Positions 17,508 through 28,508 are shown, counted from the first letter of the stretch. The stretch: DNA of 64,000 bases from Candidatus Phaeomarinobacter ectocarpi (GCF_000689395.1 NZ_HG966617.1:411521-475520); one strand, 5' to 3'. Notes: generated by a model not told the origin, from the sequence alone. Made by a program: numbers and translations.

Positions 17508-18470
17508 ATGACCCTTCTTGATGAACGCCTCACCTACAAGCCCTTCCGGTATCCCTGGGCCTATGAAGCTTGGCTCACCCAGCAGCGCATTCACTGGCTG
17601 CCGGAAGAAGTGCCCATGGCGGAGGACGTCAAGGACTGGCATCACAAGCTCGACGACAAGGAGCGCAATCTCCTCACGCAGATTTTCCGCTTCTTCGTGC
17701 AGGCCGATGTGGAAGTGAACAACTGCTACATGAAGAACTACATGGGTGTGTTCAAACCCACCGAAGTTCTGATGATGCTCTCGGCATTCTCGAACATGGA
17801 AACGATCCATGTGGCCGCCTACTCGCATCTGCTTGATACGCTGGGCATGCCGGAAGTCGAATACGAAGCCTTCCTCAAATATGCCGAGATGAAGGACAAA
17901 TACGACTTCATGCAGGAGTGGGGCACGGAGACAAAGTCAGACGTCGCCAAGACCCTGGCCGTGTTCGGCGGCTTCACCGAAGGCGTGCAGCTGTTTGCAT
18001 CCTTTGCCGTGCTGATGAACTTCCCGCGCTTCAACAAGATGAAGGGCATGGGCCAGATCGTCACCTGGTCCGCCCGCGATGAGAGCCTGCACTGCAACTC
18101 CATCCTGCGCTTGTTCCGCACCTGGGTGGATGAGTTCCCGGACTGCTGGGATGAGCAGACACAGCGCGACGTCTACAAGGCCTGCGAAACCATCATCCAC
18201 CACGAAGATGCCTTCATCGACCTGGCGTTTGAAATGGGTGGCGTCGAAGGCCTCGATGCCCAGGGCGTCAAGGACTACATCCGCTACATCGCCGACCGCC
18301 GCCTGAGCCAGATCCGCCTGCAGCCCATCTACGGCATCGAGAAGAACCCACTGCCCTGGATGGACGAAATGCTCAACGGCATCGAGCACACCAACTTCTT
18401 CGAAAACCGCGCCACGGAATATTCCAAGGCATCGACGCGCGGCTCATGGGAAGATGCGTTCGCGGACTAA
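17508..18470 (+). CDS. nrdB: Ribonucleotide reductase class I beta subunit
   Basis: 320 residues, the radical-generating ferritin-like subunit. The iron ligands and radical tyrosine follow the class Ia pattern: Glu98, His101 and Tyr105 in 'METIHVAAYSH' (E-x2-H-x3-Y); the second ligand set is in 'SARDESLHC' (E and H). The C-terminal tail 'ASTRGSWEDAFAD' is the acidic/aromatic segment that docks to NrdA. There is no N-terminal ATP-cone. It is 534 bases after nrdA with its own NrdR boxes and repeats between, so it is not in a tight operon. Confidence 0.95.
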   Translation: MTLLDERLTYKPFRYPWAYEAWLTQQRIHWLPEEVPMAEDVKDWHHKLDDKERNLLTQIFRFFVQADVEVNNCYMKNYMGVFKPTEVLMMLSAFSNMETIHVAAYSHLLDTLGMPEVEYEAFLKYAEMKDKYDFMQEWGTETKSDVAKTLAVFGGFTEGVQLFASFAVLMNFPRFNKMKGMGQIVTWSARDESLHCNSILRLFRTWVDEFPDCWDEQTQRDVYKACETIIHHEDAFIDLAFEMGGVEGLDAQGVKDYIRYIADRRLSQIRLQPIYGIEKNPLPWMDEMLNGIEHTNFFENRATEYSKASTRGSWEDAFAD

Positions 18471-18505
18471 GGCAAGCTAGAGTTGGGAAAACGCGGATCA
18501 TAATT

Positions 18506-18562
18506 CCGTATCCCTCCTCCTCCGACTTGATCGGGGGATTGACCGGAGGGCCCACTCACGGT
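18506..18562 (+). repeat. Palindromic repeat, left flank of GIY-YIG gene
   Basis: Begins CCGTATCCCTCC and ends GGAGGGCCCACTCACGG, the same borders as the copy at 19003-19040 and, inverted, at 18874-18910. The stem is expanded here by an extra nested TCCGACTTGATCGG. It ends eleven bases before the nuclease start codon. Confidence 0.8.
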
Positions 18563-18572
18563 GCCATTGGGC

Positions 18573-18860
18573 ATGGCTTTCTATGTGTACATCATGTCCA
18601 ACCGCATGCACGGCACGCTTTATGTCGGCCACACGGATGACCTTGTGCATCGCGTGGAAACCCACAAGACCGGCACTGTTCCCGGCTTCTCGCAACAGCA
18701 TGACCTGAAACTGCTCGTTTACTACGAGCTTCATGACAGTCGGGAAGCCGCCCGTCGCCGGGAACGTCGTCTGAAACACTGGCTCCGCGCCTGGAAAATA
18801 AAGCTGATAAATGAAGCCAATCCTGAGTGGCGCGACCTGGCAGAAGACCTCAACCAGTGA
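18573..18860 (+). CDS. Small GIY-YIG nuclease
   Basis: 95 residues of the UPF0213/URI type. ATG 18573 gives the family start 'MAFYVYIMSN'; earlier in-frame codons lie in the repeat. Motifs: 'YVYIMSN' (GIY equivalent), 'GTLYVGHTDDLVHRVETH' (YIG, catalytic Arg and His) and the closing 'NPEWRDL' with Glu. The domain cuts DNA using one metal ion in characterised relatives; this small group has no known job. It lies between inverted copies of a palindromic repeat with only 10-14 bases to spare on each side, which is the point of interest. Confidence 0.88.
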   Translation: MAFYVYIMSNRMHGTLYVGHTDDLVHRVETHKTGTVPGFSQQHDLKLLVYYELHDSREAARRRERRLKHWLRAWKIKLINEANPEWRDLAEDLNQ

Positions 18861-18873
18861 TCGCGTAACGACG

Positions 18874-18910
18874 GCGAGTAGACCCTCCGGTCAAGCCGGA
18901 GGGACACGGG
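18874..18910 (-). repeat. Palindromic repeat, right flank of GIY-YIG gene
   Basis: Inverted relative to the left-flank copy: GCGAGTAGACCC, a CTCCGG/CCGGAG stem, then GGGACACGGG. It starts 13 bases after the nuclease stop codon. Confidence 0.82.
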
Positions 18911-19002
18911 TTTGGTGTCGATTCTGGTGAAGATCACAGAAACCCTGAAGGCTGAAGCGGCAGGCGGCAATGTAATGTCGCGAACCACCTATTCGCCCAC
19001 CA

Positions 19003-19040
19003 CCGTATCCCTCCGGCTTGACCGGAGGGCCCACTCGCGG
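19003..19040 (+). repeat. Palindromic repeat, third copy near GIY-YIG gene
   Basis: CCGTATCCCTCCGGCTTGAC followed by CGGAGGGCCCACTCGCGG, direct orientation to the copy at 18506. Together with 18874-18910 it makes a gene-free inverted doublet with a 92-base spacer. Confidence 0.82.
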
Positions 19041-19106
19041 CGCCACGTGGCAAGGTGTTGGACGTTCACAGCATGACATCCAGCATTCATGGCACCGCCT
19101 AGGCCT

Positions 19107-19733
19107 TTACGCCGCCAACGCCCCCAGCTTCTCAGCCTTGCCGATCCAGCGACCAATCTTTTTGTCGCTGGCAAGCTTCACGGAGCCCCACTGCAGGATG
19201 TTCTTGGACTTGATGCCGCAGAAATCCAGCACCTGGTTCTTGATCACGCGACGACCGGGGCTGCGATAGAGCAGGGTGTCGAGCAGGGGCGGGGTGTCGG
19301 AGGTGATGATTGCGTCGGCCGTCTTGCCTTCCAGCAGCTTGTCCCATTTGACGCCGCGCTGGTGATATTTGAACGCAAAGCCCGGCGTCAGCGCACGATC
19401 CAGCACCGCCTTGGCCTTGGTCGGCATCGCGCCCCACCAATAGGGGTGGACGATCATCACGTGATCCGCCCAGCGCATATTGGCCTGCCACTGCAGCAGA
19501 TCGGGCTCCAGCGCCTTCCCCCCTGATCCAACGGCGGCCTTGGTATTGTCCGCATAGGGATCATCATAGCCCTCAAAATTGAGATCAAACGCCATGTCGC
19601 TCAAATCCATGCGGCGAATCTCCGCGCCCTGGCGCGCGGCGCCGGCGGCATAGGCATCGGCAATACCGCTGTTCAGGGTGTTGGCTTTGGGGTGCGCCAC
19701 CCAGATGAATATTTTCTTCGCTGAATTGCTCAT
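19107..19733 (-). CDS. NAD(P)H dehydrogenase (quinone), flavodoxin-like fold
   Basis: 208 residues from ATG 19733, nine bases after CAGGAG. It belongs to the NQO1/KefF/MdaB flavin reductase family: 'IFIWVAHPKANTLNSGIAD' phosphate-binding start, 'DHVMIVHPYWWGAMPTKAKAV' flavin site, and 'FAFKYHQRG' followed by 'KLLEGK'. It probably reduces quinones with two electrons to avoid radical formation. It is divergent from a TetR-type repressor gene, with palindromic operators between them, so it is the likely target of that regulator. Confidence 0.88.
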   Translation of the reverse strand: MSNSAKKIFIWVAHPKANTLNSGIADAYAAGAARQGAEIRRMDLSDMAFDLNFEGYDDPYADNTKAAVGSGGKALEPDLLQWQANMRWADHVMIVHPYWWGAMPTKAKAVLDRALTPGFAFKYHQRGVKWDKLLEGKTADAIITSDTPPLLDTLLYRSPGRRVIKNQVLDFCGIKSKNILQWGSVKLASDKKIGRWIGKAEKLGALAA

Positions 19734-19759
19734 GTGACCGGCTCCTGCTGCGGCTTTCA

Positions 19760-19818
19760 CTTGACACCATGTCAAGTTGACGTGGTGACAAGTAGGCGGT
19801 ACTTTACATCATGTCAAG
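19760..19818. promoter_or_regulatory. Three TetR-operator-like palindromes
   Basis: CTTGACACCATGTCAAG (19760-19776) is a perfect 7-3-7 palindrome. Imperfect copies follow: GTTGACGTGGTGACAAG (19776-19792) and CTTTACATCATGTCAAG (19802-19818, overlapping the tetR start). They lie between the divergent quinone reductase and tetR genes. Confidence 0.75.
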
Positions 19819-20398
19819 TGAGCAATCAGATACCCGCAGCAAAATTCTTCAATCCGCCAGCGATCTACTCGAGAACGGCACGCCAGGAGACGTCCGCATG
19901 TCGGATGTCGCCAAGGCTGCCGGTATCAGCCGGCAGGCGCTGTACCTGCATTTTCCCAACCGCGCTGATCTCCTGATCGCCACCGTGCGCTATCTCGATC
20001 AGCTCAATAATGTAGATAAGGGCCTGGCCCCCAGCCGGGCCGCCGGGTCAGGCATTGAGCGCCTGGAGCTCTACATTGCCGCCTGGGGCAACTACGTCCC
20101 CAAGATTTACGGCAATGCCCGCGCCCTCATGGCCATGAAGGATACGGACGACGCCGTCGCCGCCACGTGGGAAGACCGCCAGCAGGCCATCCGCCATGGC
20201 TGCGAAGCGGCCATCAAGGCCTTGAAAAAGGACGGAACCCTGTCACCGGACCACACGGTCAAACAGGCGACCGACATCCTGTGGATGCTCGTCTCCATCC
20301 AGAACTGGGAACACCTGACCAAAACCTGTGGCTGGTCCCAGAAGCGCTACGTGGAGACAACCACCCGGATGGCCAAAACCCTTTTGGTGGTCGAGTAG
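19811..20398 (+). CDS. TetR family transcriptional regulator
   Basis: 195 residues. The N-terminal helix-turn-helix is canonical: 'SKILQSASDLLENGTPGDVRM' then 'VAKAAGISRQALYLHFPNRADLL'. The C-terminal ligand domain is variable; 'WEDRQQAIRHGCEAAIKAL' is helical. It probably represses the divergent flavodoxin-fold reductase gene and itself through the palindromes at 19760-19818, one of which covers its own start codon. Confidence 0.9.
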   Translation: MSSEQSDTRSKILQSASDLLENGTPGDVRMSDVAKAAGISRQALYLHFPNRADLLIATVRYLDQLNNVDKGLAPSRAAGSGIERLELYIAAWGNYVPKIYGNARALMAMKDTDDAVAATWEDRQQAIRHGCEAAIKALKKDGTLSPDHTVKQATDILWMLVSIQNWEHLTKTCGWSQKRYVETTTRMAKTLLVVE

Positions 20399-20402
20399 TG
20401 GT

Positions 20403-21308
20403 CTAGATTTTCGCTGGTGCGGGCTGCGTGTCGGCAATCACCGTCCCCAGTGCCTCAAAATCAGCCTTTAGCGGGGACGTCTTGCGAAAGGCAAGGCCAA
20501 CGGTGCGCGAGGGTTCAGGGGTTTCAAACCGCATGACGCGCAGGTCGTTGCGTGCCGCTTCAAGCCCAACGCTCATTTCCGGTAGCAGCGTTTGCCCCAT
20601 GCCGCTTGCCACCATCTGCACAAGGGTGGAGAGGCTGGAGGCGCCGAAGGAATCCGCGTTGTCCGTGCTGCGCAGGGAACAAAAGCTCAAGGCCTGCTCT
20701 CGCAGACAATGCCCTTCTTCCAGCAAGAGCAGCGGCGCATCATCAAGCGCGTCGGTGCGGGCCCACTTGCGCTTGGGGGCGGGGGCATCCGCTGCCGTCG
20801 CCAGCAGGAACCGGTCTTCAAACAGCGCGATCGTTTCCAGCCCCGCCGCGTCCACCGGCAGGGCGAGCAGCGCCACGTCCAGCGTGCCGTCTTCCAGCTG
20901 TCCCAGCAGATACTCGGTCAGGGTTTCACGAATGCGCAGTTCCAGATGCGGGTAGCGCGCCTGCAATTCCGGCAGGACGGACGGCAGCAGATAGGGCGCA
21001 ATGGATGGAATGACCCCCAGCCGCAGCCGCCCGGTCAAAACCCCTTGCCGCTGGGACGCAAAGTCAGACAACCCGTCAATCTGCTGCAGAATGGCAGCGG
21101 CCCGCGCGGCAATCTCCGCACCCGCATCCGTCAGCCGGATGGTCCGGCCACGCTCCACAAGCGCCACCCCCAGCTCGCGTTCCATTTCCTGTATCTGCAT
21201 TGACAGGGCAGGCTGGGTCACGGCCCGCTCCTCTGCTGCCCGGCCGAAATGTTTCAGGCGCGCCACCGCATCGAAATACAAAAGCTGTTTGGTTGAGATC
21301 ATTCCCAT
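20403..21308 (-). CDS. oxyR: OxyR, peroxide-sensing LysR regulator
   Basis: 301 residues (an internal ATG at 21302 is an alternative start). The winged helix is at 5-60 ('LKHFGRAAEERAVTQPALSMQ'). The peroxide-sensing pair is Cys201 and Cys210 in 'EEGHCLREQALSFC', the same spacing as E. coli OxyR C199/C208; this separates it from other LysR proteins. It is divergent from katG, its usual target. On oxidation it activates catalase-peroxidase expression. Confidence 0.93.
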   Translation of the reverse strand: MGMISTKQLLYFDAVARLKHFGRAAEERAVTQPALSMQIQEMERELGVALVERGRTIRLTDAGAEIAARAAAILQQIDGLSDFASQRQGVLTGRLRLGVIPSIAPYLLPSVLPELQARYPHLELRIRETLTEYLLGQLEDGTLDVALLALPVDAAGLETIALFEDRFLLATAADAPAPKRKWARTDALDDAPLLLLEEGHCLREQALSFCSLRSTDNADSFGASSLSTLVQMVASGMGQTLLPEMSVGLEAARNDLRVMRFETPEPSRTVGLAFRKTSPLKADFEALGTVIADTQPAPAKI

Positions 21309-21312
21309 AAGA

Positions 21313-21327
21313 TATTCTGATCGAATA
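21313..21327. promoter_or_regulatory. LysR-type box in oxyR-katG gap
   Basis: TATTCTGATCGAATA is an interrupted palindrome with the T-N11-A form of LysR sites. It lies five bases from the oxyR start, so it may mediate autorepression and katG activation. Confidence 0.55.
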
Positions 21328-21336
21328 GTTCAGTAA

Positions 21337-23679
<2,343 letters not shown>

Positions 23680-23701
23680 GCCACCCCCATCGCACCTAGG
23701 A

Positions 23702-23732
23702 AAAGGGCCGGATACTCAGTATCCGGCCCTTT
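23702..23732 (+). terminator. Rho-independent terminator after katG
   Basis: AAAGGGCCGGATAC and GTATCCGGCCCTTT form a 14-base perfect stem with a three-base loop; it begins with A-run and ends with T-run, so it can work in both directions. Confidence 0.85.
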
Positions 23733-23768
23733 ATTGTATCCGCACCCCGGACTCCGTTCGCCACAAAA

Positions 23769-23889
23769 CCGCCATCCCCCGGCTTGGTGACCCTTTAGCC
23801 CTCCGGCTCGACCGGAGGGGTGGGATCCATTGTGAGCCCGTGGGTGTGCCCCGTATTTCTGGATTGTCCGGTCAAGCCGGACAATAGCG
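23769..23889. repeat. Composite palindromic repeat, family B
   Basis: Same order as the copy at 17235: GCCATCCCCCGGCTTGGTGA, CCTCCGGCTCGACCGGAGG stem, spacer, then ATTGTCCGG-TCAAG-CCGGACAAT. The last hairpin loop differs by two bases from other copies, both sides consistent with stem pairing. Confidence 0.85.
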
Positions 23890-23959
23890 AGGCGGATGTG
23901 TTGTGAAGAATTTGGTATGGCCATTAAGCCGGCGATCACCTAGCGCAACCACGATGTGG

Positions 23960-24931
23960 CTAATTCACCATCACCAGCTTGCCTACAAGCTTGCGGTCCA
24001 GCTGGTCCCGCAGGGCCTGTGGCAGCTCGGCCATGGCCCGTGTTGTCACCGGCGCGGGCGTCATCTTGCGCTGGGCGAACCATTCAAGAAGGGTGGCAAA
24101 CTGTTCCGCCGCCAGCACCGGGTTGGCGCGGATCTCGCCACCCCAGTCCGCCCCCACGATGGAGCAGCGCTTGAGCAGGGGAATGTTGAGACCCACCTTG
24201 GGAATGTCGCCGGCTGCAAACCCGACCACCAGATGCCGCCCACCGGGTGACAGGGAGCGCATGGCCGCTTCCGCCGCGTCGCCGCCGACCGGGTCATAGA
24301 CAAGATCAAGCCCGCTTTTTGCTGTCAGCTGCTTGAGCTCATCCCGCCAGTTGGGCTGTGTGTAGTCCACCGTTTCATCTGCGCCCGCGGCCTTTGCCGC
24401 CGCGCGTTTGTCTTCTGTCGCCGCCGCGCCGATGATCCGCAGCCCCATGGCCTTGCCCACAGCGATCGCCGCCTGTCCCACACCGCCGGACGCGCCCAGC
24501 ACAAGGGCCGTTTCTCCGGTCAGGGCCTTGCCGCAGTCGCGCCATGCATACAGGGCTGTGGCGTAGGAGATGGCAAAGCCCGCTGCAATTTCGTCAGTCA
24601 TGTCGGCGGAGGTGGGGATGCACAAAAGGGCTGGTGCCTTGAGCTTGTCCGCATAGGACCCTGCCGCCGTGCCCATGACCCGCTGGCCCACTGAGAGGTT
24701 TTTGACATCGCCGCCGACGGCTGAGATCACGCCGGCAAACTCATTGCCGGGCACGAAGGGCAGCGGCGGCTTGACCTGATACAGCCCCTGCACCAGCAGT
24801 CCGTCGACAAACCCCACACCGGCAGCGTTGATGTCCACCACCACGTCCTGCGGCCCGGCAACAGGGTCGGGCACGTCTGTCCGCGTCAGGTCTTCGGGCG
24901 GGCCAAACTTATCGACAACAAACGCTTTCAC
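23960..24931 (-). CDS. NADPH:quinone oxidoreductase, MDR family
   Basis: 323 residues. Zinc-free quinone-reductase type MDR: 'NAAGVGFVDGLLVQGLYQ' and 'PFVPGNEFAGVI' near the N-terminus, cofactor loop 'GASGGVGQAAIAVGKAMG' and 'VYDPVGG' after it. The Ala in 'AAATEDKRAAAK' region with following Lys suits NADPH. It reduces quinones or enones. A family B repeat separates it from katG. Confidence 0.88.
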   Translation of the reverse strand: MKAFVVDKFGPPEDLTRTDVPDPVAGPQDVVVDINAAGVGFVDGLLVQGLYQVKPPLPFVPGNEFAGVISAVGGDVKNLSVGQRVMGTAAGSYADKLKAPALLCIPTSADMTDEIAAGFAISYATALYAWRDCGKALTGETALVLGASGGVGQAAIAVGKAMGLRIIGAAATEDKRAAAKAAGADETVDYTQPNWRDELKQLTAKSGLDLVYDPVGGDAAEAAMRSLSPGGRHLVVGFAAGDIPKVGLNIPLLKRCSIVGADWGGEIRANPVLAAEQFATLLEWFAQRKMTPAPVTTRAMAELPQALRDQLDRKLVGKLVMVN

Positions 24932-25010
24932 GGCTCAAACTCCCTTGGTCACTATGTTTCCAAAGTCATGCGGGGTAACGTGCAACTTGTCTAGCCAGAG
25001 GGACCATTCA

Positions 25011-25643
25011 ATGTATCGAGCGTTTTCAGGGATTGTCGTCGCCGCATCCGCGCTGCTGCTCGCTGGCTGCGTCTCATGGGACTGGTCCGAGCCGGACGAC
25101 TTTTTCGCGTTTTACGAGCTGCCCGAACAACCGCAGATGGCAGACGCCACCTTCTGCCATGCCTATGGCTGTCAGGTGCGGTCTCAGGTTGACCTGCGCC
25201 CGTACTGGCAGGCCGTGCGTGCTGAATTTGCCAATGTAAAAACTGCCTCTGAAGAACGCTACGCCATGGCGCAGGCCGTGGGCGTCATTGAAACCGCCGT
25301 CGGCCCCATCCTTGGGACGGCGGATGATCCCGGCGGCGTGCTCAACGCCTCATGGTCCGGCAACCCGGCCTATCAGGACTGCATCGACGAAGCAGCCAAT
25401 ACCACAATGATCCTTGTGCTGATGGAACGCGACGGCCTGATCCGCCATCACAATCTGCATTCCCCGTCGATCCGCGGGGCCTTCATCGATGGCCGCTGGC
25501 AGCACTACACGGCAGTGATTGAAGAAACGGCCACAGAAGAACGCTACGTCGTCGACAGCTGGTTCCGCACCAATGGCGAGCCGGCTTACGTGATGCCGTT
25601 TCAGGAGTGGTATACCGGCTACGGCATTCCGGCTGACGCGTAA
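25011..25643 (+). CDS. Lipoprotein with possible Cys-His-Asp triad
   Basis: 210 residues. Residues 1-20 form a lipoprotein signal with lipobox 'LLAGC', so it is probably anchored to a membrane. The mature part has Cys124 in 'QDCIDEA', His165 in 'RWQHYTAV' and Asp182 in 'YVVDSWF'. The order Cys, His, Asp with helix then strands is that of transglutaminase/papain-like folds, so it may be a periplasmic peptidase or transglutaminase-like enzyme. This is inference from motif order; I do not recognise a named family. Confidence 0.7.
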   Translation: MYRAFSGIVVAASALLLAGCVSWDWSEPDDFFAFYELPEQPQMADATFCHAYGCQVRSQVDLRPYWQAVRAEFANVKTASEERYAMAQAVGVIETAVGPILGTADDPGGVLNASWSGNPAYQDCIDEAANTTMILVLMERDGLIRHHNLHSPSIRGAFIDGRWQHYTAVIEETATEERYVVDSWFRTNGEPAYVMPFQEWYTGYGIPADA

Positions 25644-25653
25644 GCGATATCTG

Positions 25654-27123
25654 CTACTTCTTGGTTGCTTTCCAAACGCCGTTTGCAGGTACCTGAGCAC
25701 AGGCAACATGCTTGGATTTGTCATCCTCGAACAGATTGCCGAAGAAGCACGCCATATCCATATTGGTGCCACCGAGCTTGCCCGACATCGTATCGCCCTG
25801 AACATCTCCCAGAAGGTCCACGTTCAGAAGTGTTGCTAGTTGCCCTGTATCTTCATCGCGCCCCTGAAGCAGCATGTCCATGTCTGCCTTGCCGTCTTCA
25901 ACGGTGCCCTCAACCGTCACGAAGGACCCGCCCTCTTCCAGCTTGGAGAGGATCAGTCCGTTCTCCGGCACTGAAATCTCAAAGGCATCCAACGGCAATA
26001 GTTCATCGCCTGCATCATCCAGCAGCGTGACCTTCAAAAGCCAGCCACCAGCCAGATCGGCAGCGTCCTTATTGGCGAAGCGCTCGCACAGCCACGCCGC
26101 CGCCTTGGAGCTGACTTCCATGGCTGCAATGGTGTTTTCAAACTCGGCGAACTCGGGGCTTTGCCGCAGTCGCACAAATTTCCGGGCTTCAAGCTCAATG
26201 TCATAGCGATTGTTGAAATCCCGCAGCATCACCGCAATCGGTGTGCGAAGCCGTTTGGACTGCGGGGCAACGTCAGCGGCGCTGCCCGCCACGTCGGCAA
26301 CAGTCCCCATGACCCGATTGAACCAGCTCACTGGATTGGTTGGCGCTTCAGCGGAATCCGCGCCAAGCGTGGACACCTCAATCTGCTCCGCCTCCGGCAA
26401 TGTGTTGTTCACATAGCACTGGAGGTTGCGGCGGTTCTGCGCCTTGGTGGTGCCGCCGGGGGCTTCACCGCCCCCAAACAGATAATCCTTGATATAGGCG
26501 TCTACGGCACCCGCCTTGATCTTTCCGTCTTCATCCGTACGCAGACGGTCATCTTCAAGAAAATTGTAGTAGGCGTTGTCGATGTTCAGGAGGCAGTCCT
26601 GAACCTCAAGCCCCTCATAGCTTTCCTTCACGATCTTGAGGCCTGTCACAACAATGCCCGCCACCGGCACACTTGAGGTGGCGCCCACATGTTTCAAAAA
26701 GCCATCTAGTGACCGCTCGACAACTTCGTCTTGTGCCCAGTTGGCAACTTCCTGATACTCACCGGCGACGACGGCCTTTGAAAGGTTGGCCGCCTTCAGA
26801 ACATGGACCCAGTTATTGGCAAACTTGACCTTGTTGCCTTCAATGCGAAATTTCAGCCAGTCGCTCGTGGTCGCCGCTTCAGCCGAGCGGGTCATGTAAC
26901 TGTCGATCAGTTTTTGCGCATAGTGGTCCTGCACTGCCCCTGTCGTGTTTTCCATGATGAACCCGGTGAACGCATTACTCGTCTCGGTGGCGTACTCACC
27001 ACCAAGAGATATCTCGGGAATGTCACACTGTGCCGCCGCGCGCGCTGGTTGGACCCAGGTCGCTGCCAACATGGTAATGGAAAAAGACAGGGATAGGGCA
27101 AGTGCGCGTGCGCGGGTCATCAT
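25654..27123 (-). CDS. Secreted protein of unknown function
   Basis: 489 residues from ATG 27123 (27120 also possible), just after AAGGGA. A signal peptide ends around 'PARAAAQC'. The mature protein is helix-rich to about residue 370 ('VGATSSVPVAGIVVTGLKIVKE' looks like an amphipathic or membrane-interacting helix), then the last 100 residues are strand-rich ('GGWLLKVTLLDDAG', 'SGKLGGTNMDMACFFG'). The final domain resembles small periplasmic beta domains but I cannot name it. It has six or more cysteines, so disulfides are possible. Own transcription unit, convergent with the lipoprotein gene. Confidence 0.7.
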   Translation of the reverse strand: MMTRARALALSLSFSITMLAATWVQPARAAAQCDIPEISLGGEYATETSNAFTGFIMENTTGAVQDHYAQKLIDSYMTRSAEAATTSDWLKFRIEGNKVKFANNWVHVLKAANLSKAVVAGEYQEVANWAQDEVVERSLDGFLKHVGATSSVPVAGIVVTGLKIVKESYEGLEVQDCLLNIDNAYYNFLEDDRLRTDEDGKIKAGAVDAYIKDYLFGGGEAPGGTTKAQNRRNLQCYVNNTLPEAEQIEVSTLGADSAEAPTNPVSWFNRVMGTVADVAGSAADVAPQSKRLRTPIAVMLRDFNNRYDIELEARKFVRLRQSPEFAEFENTIAAMEVSSKAAAWLCERFANKDAADLAGGWLLKVTLLDDAGDELLPLDAFEISVPENGLILSKLEEGGSFVTVEGTVEDGKADMDMLLQGRDEDTGQLATLLNVDLLGDVQGDTMSGKLGGTNMDMACFFGNLFEDDKSKHVACAQVPANGVWKATKK

Positions 27124-27243
27124 GGGTCCCTTCATCGGGGGCCGCTGCCGTGAGCAACAGTCACGACCCGGCATATTGCGCCAGGGCATGCGGCGCCAGT
27201 TCTAAACACGAACACCCAGCCTATCGCCACAACATCCAAATGG

Positions 27244-28458
27244 CTATTGCCGTGTCAGCCTCAACAACAAGAGTGCGATGACACTCATCACCAGCACTGA
27301 GACGGCGCCCGCCCATACACCTGTTTCAAGAAACGGCGCCGCAGCTGCCGTGCACAGGGCCGTTGCCGCCATGGAGGCAAACAGGATGAACGCGCTGGCG
27401 CGCGCCGCATGGCTTGGCATCATGTCGATGGCACGGGCAAAGCCGGCACCGCCGCGCAACCCAAGCCCGATGCAGGTCGGCACTGCCGCCAGCGCGTGCA
27501 GCCACCACGCGGGATTGGCGGCAAGCAAGGTGTACCCGACCAGCAAGACGCCGCCGACAATCTGCAATTGATTGCCAACCATGATGAGCCGGTCGGCCCC
27601 CAGCCGCACAGCCAGCCGGCCTGTCATCTGGGCGGCAATAAGAAATACCCCGACCCACAAGATCTGTGTACCGACGAATTCAGAAGGTCCACCATCCATA
27701 TGGATGCGCAGCAAGGCAGGCGTGCTGAACACCAGTCCGAGGAACCCGCCAAGAGCAGCGGCGTGCGACAGGGCATAGCCCATATAGGCCGGATGCTTCA
27801 GCAAGGCGGTATAGCCCAGCAGCGCGCCCACAAGATCACGGCCCGGCTTTGGCAGTTCACGGGGCATCGCCAGAAACGCAATCAGGCCTGCGGGGATTGT
27901 GATGATCGCCAGCAGCCAGAAGTTCCACGACCAGCCAAAGCTGATGAAAATCCACGCCCCCAATATGGGCGCAAAGGCCGGGATCACCGCATCGATCGAC
28001 CCGATGATCGACATGGCATGAATGGCGCGGGCTTCTTCAAACAGCGCCCGGATCAGCGGGGCCGTCAGGGCAGCACTGGCAGCACCGGCGGCGCCTTGCA
28101 CGAAGCGCGCGGCAATCAACGCGTCGGCACTTTGCGCCATGGCGCAGGCAATGGTTGCAGGCACGAACAGCGCGACCGATGTGCCAAGCACCGCGCGCCG
28201 CGAATAGATATCGCCAAAGGCCCCCATGAAAATCTGCGAAATGGCAAAGCCCGCCGCAAACGCAACCAGCGTCATCTGTGCGGACTCAAGACTGATGCCC
28301 AGGATCTCCGGCAGGGCAGGAACAGACGGCAGATAAAGATCCGTTGCGGCCAGCGCCAGCATGTTGAGGGCCACGATGGACCCGAGCATCAACGCGCGCC
28401 GTCGCGGGGACACGGTGTAAGCGTGGGCTTCGACAGAATGGTCGTCATGCAGGGTCAC
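27244..28458 (-). CDS. MFS drug efflux transporter, Bcr/CflA type
   Basis: 404 residues with about 12 membrane helices. The N-terminal helix motif 'ALAATDLYLPSVPAL' with the conserved Asp is diagnostic of the Bcr/CflA drug:H+ antiporters, as is the loop 2-3 motif 'GAFGDIYSRRAVL'. It probably exports drugs or small metabolites using the proton gradient. No regulator is adjacent. Confidence 0.9.
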   Translation of the reverse strand: MTLHDDHSVEAHAYTVSPRRRALMLGSIVALNMLALAATDLYLPSVPALPEILGISLESAQMTLVAFAAGFAISQIFMGAFGDIYSRRAVLGTSVALFVPATIACAMAQSADALIAARFVQGAAGAASAALTAPLIRALFEEARAIHAMSIIGSIDAVIPAFAPILGAWIFISFGWSWNFWLLAIITIPAGLIAFLAMPRELPKPGRDLVGALLGYTALLKHPAYMGYALSHAAALGGFLGLVFSTPALLRIHMDGGPSEFVGTQILWVGVFLIAAQMTGRLAVRLGADRLIMVGNQLQIVGGVLLVGYTLLAANPAWWLHALAAVPTCIGLGLRGGAGFARAIDMMPSHAARASAFILFASMAATALCTAAAAPFLETGVWAGAVSVLVMSVIALLLLRLTRQ

Positions 28459-28508
28459 GGCGGCGTCCTCAATCAGGGCCGCGCACTATCAAACGGAGGC
28501 GCTGAAAA

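Noticed and set aside
18561-18572. Start of the GIY-YIG gene at GTG 18561
   Set aside because: It lies at the end of the flanking repeat, and family members begin at the MAFYVYI position.
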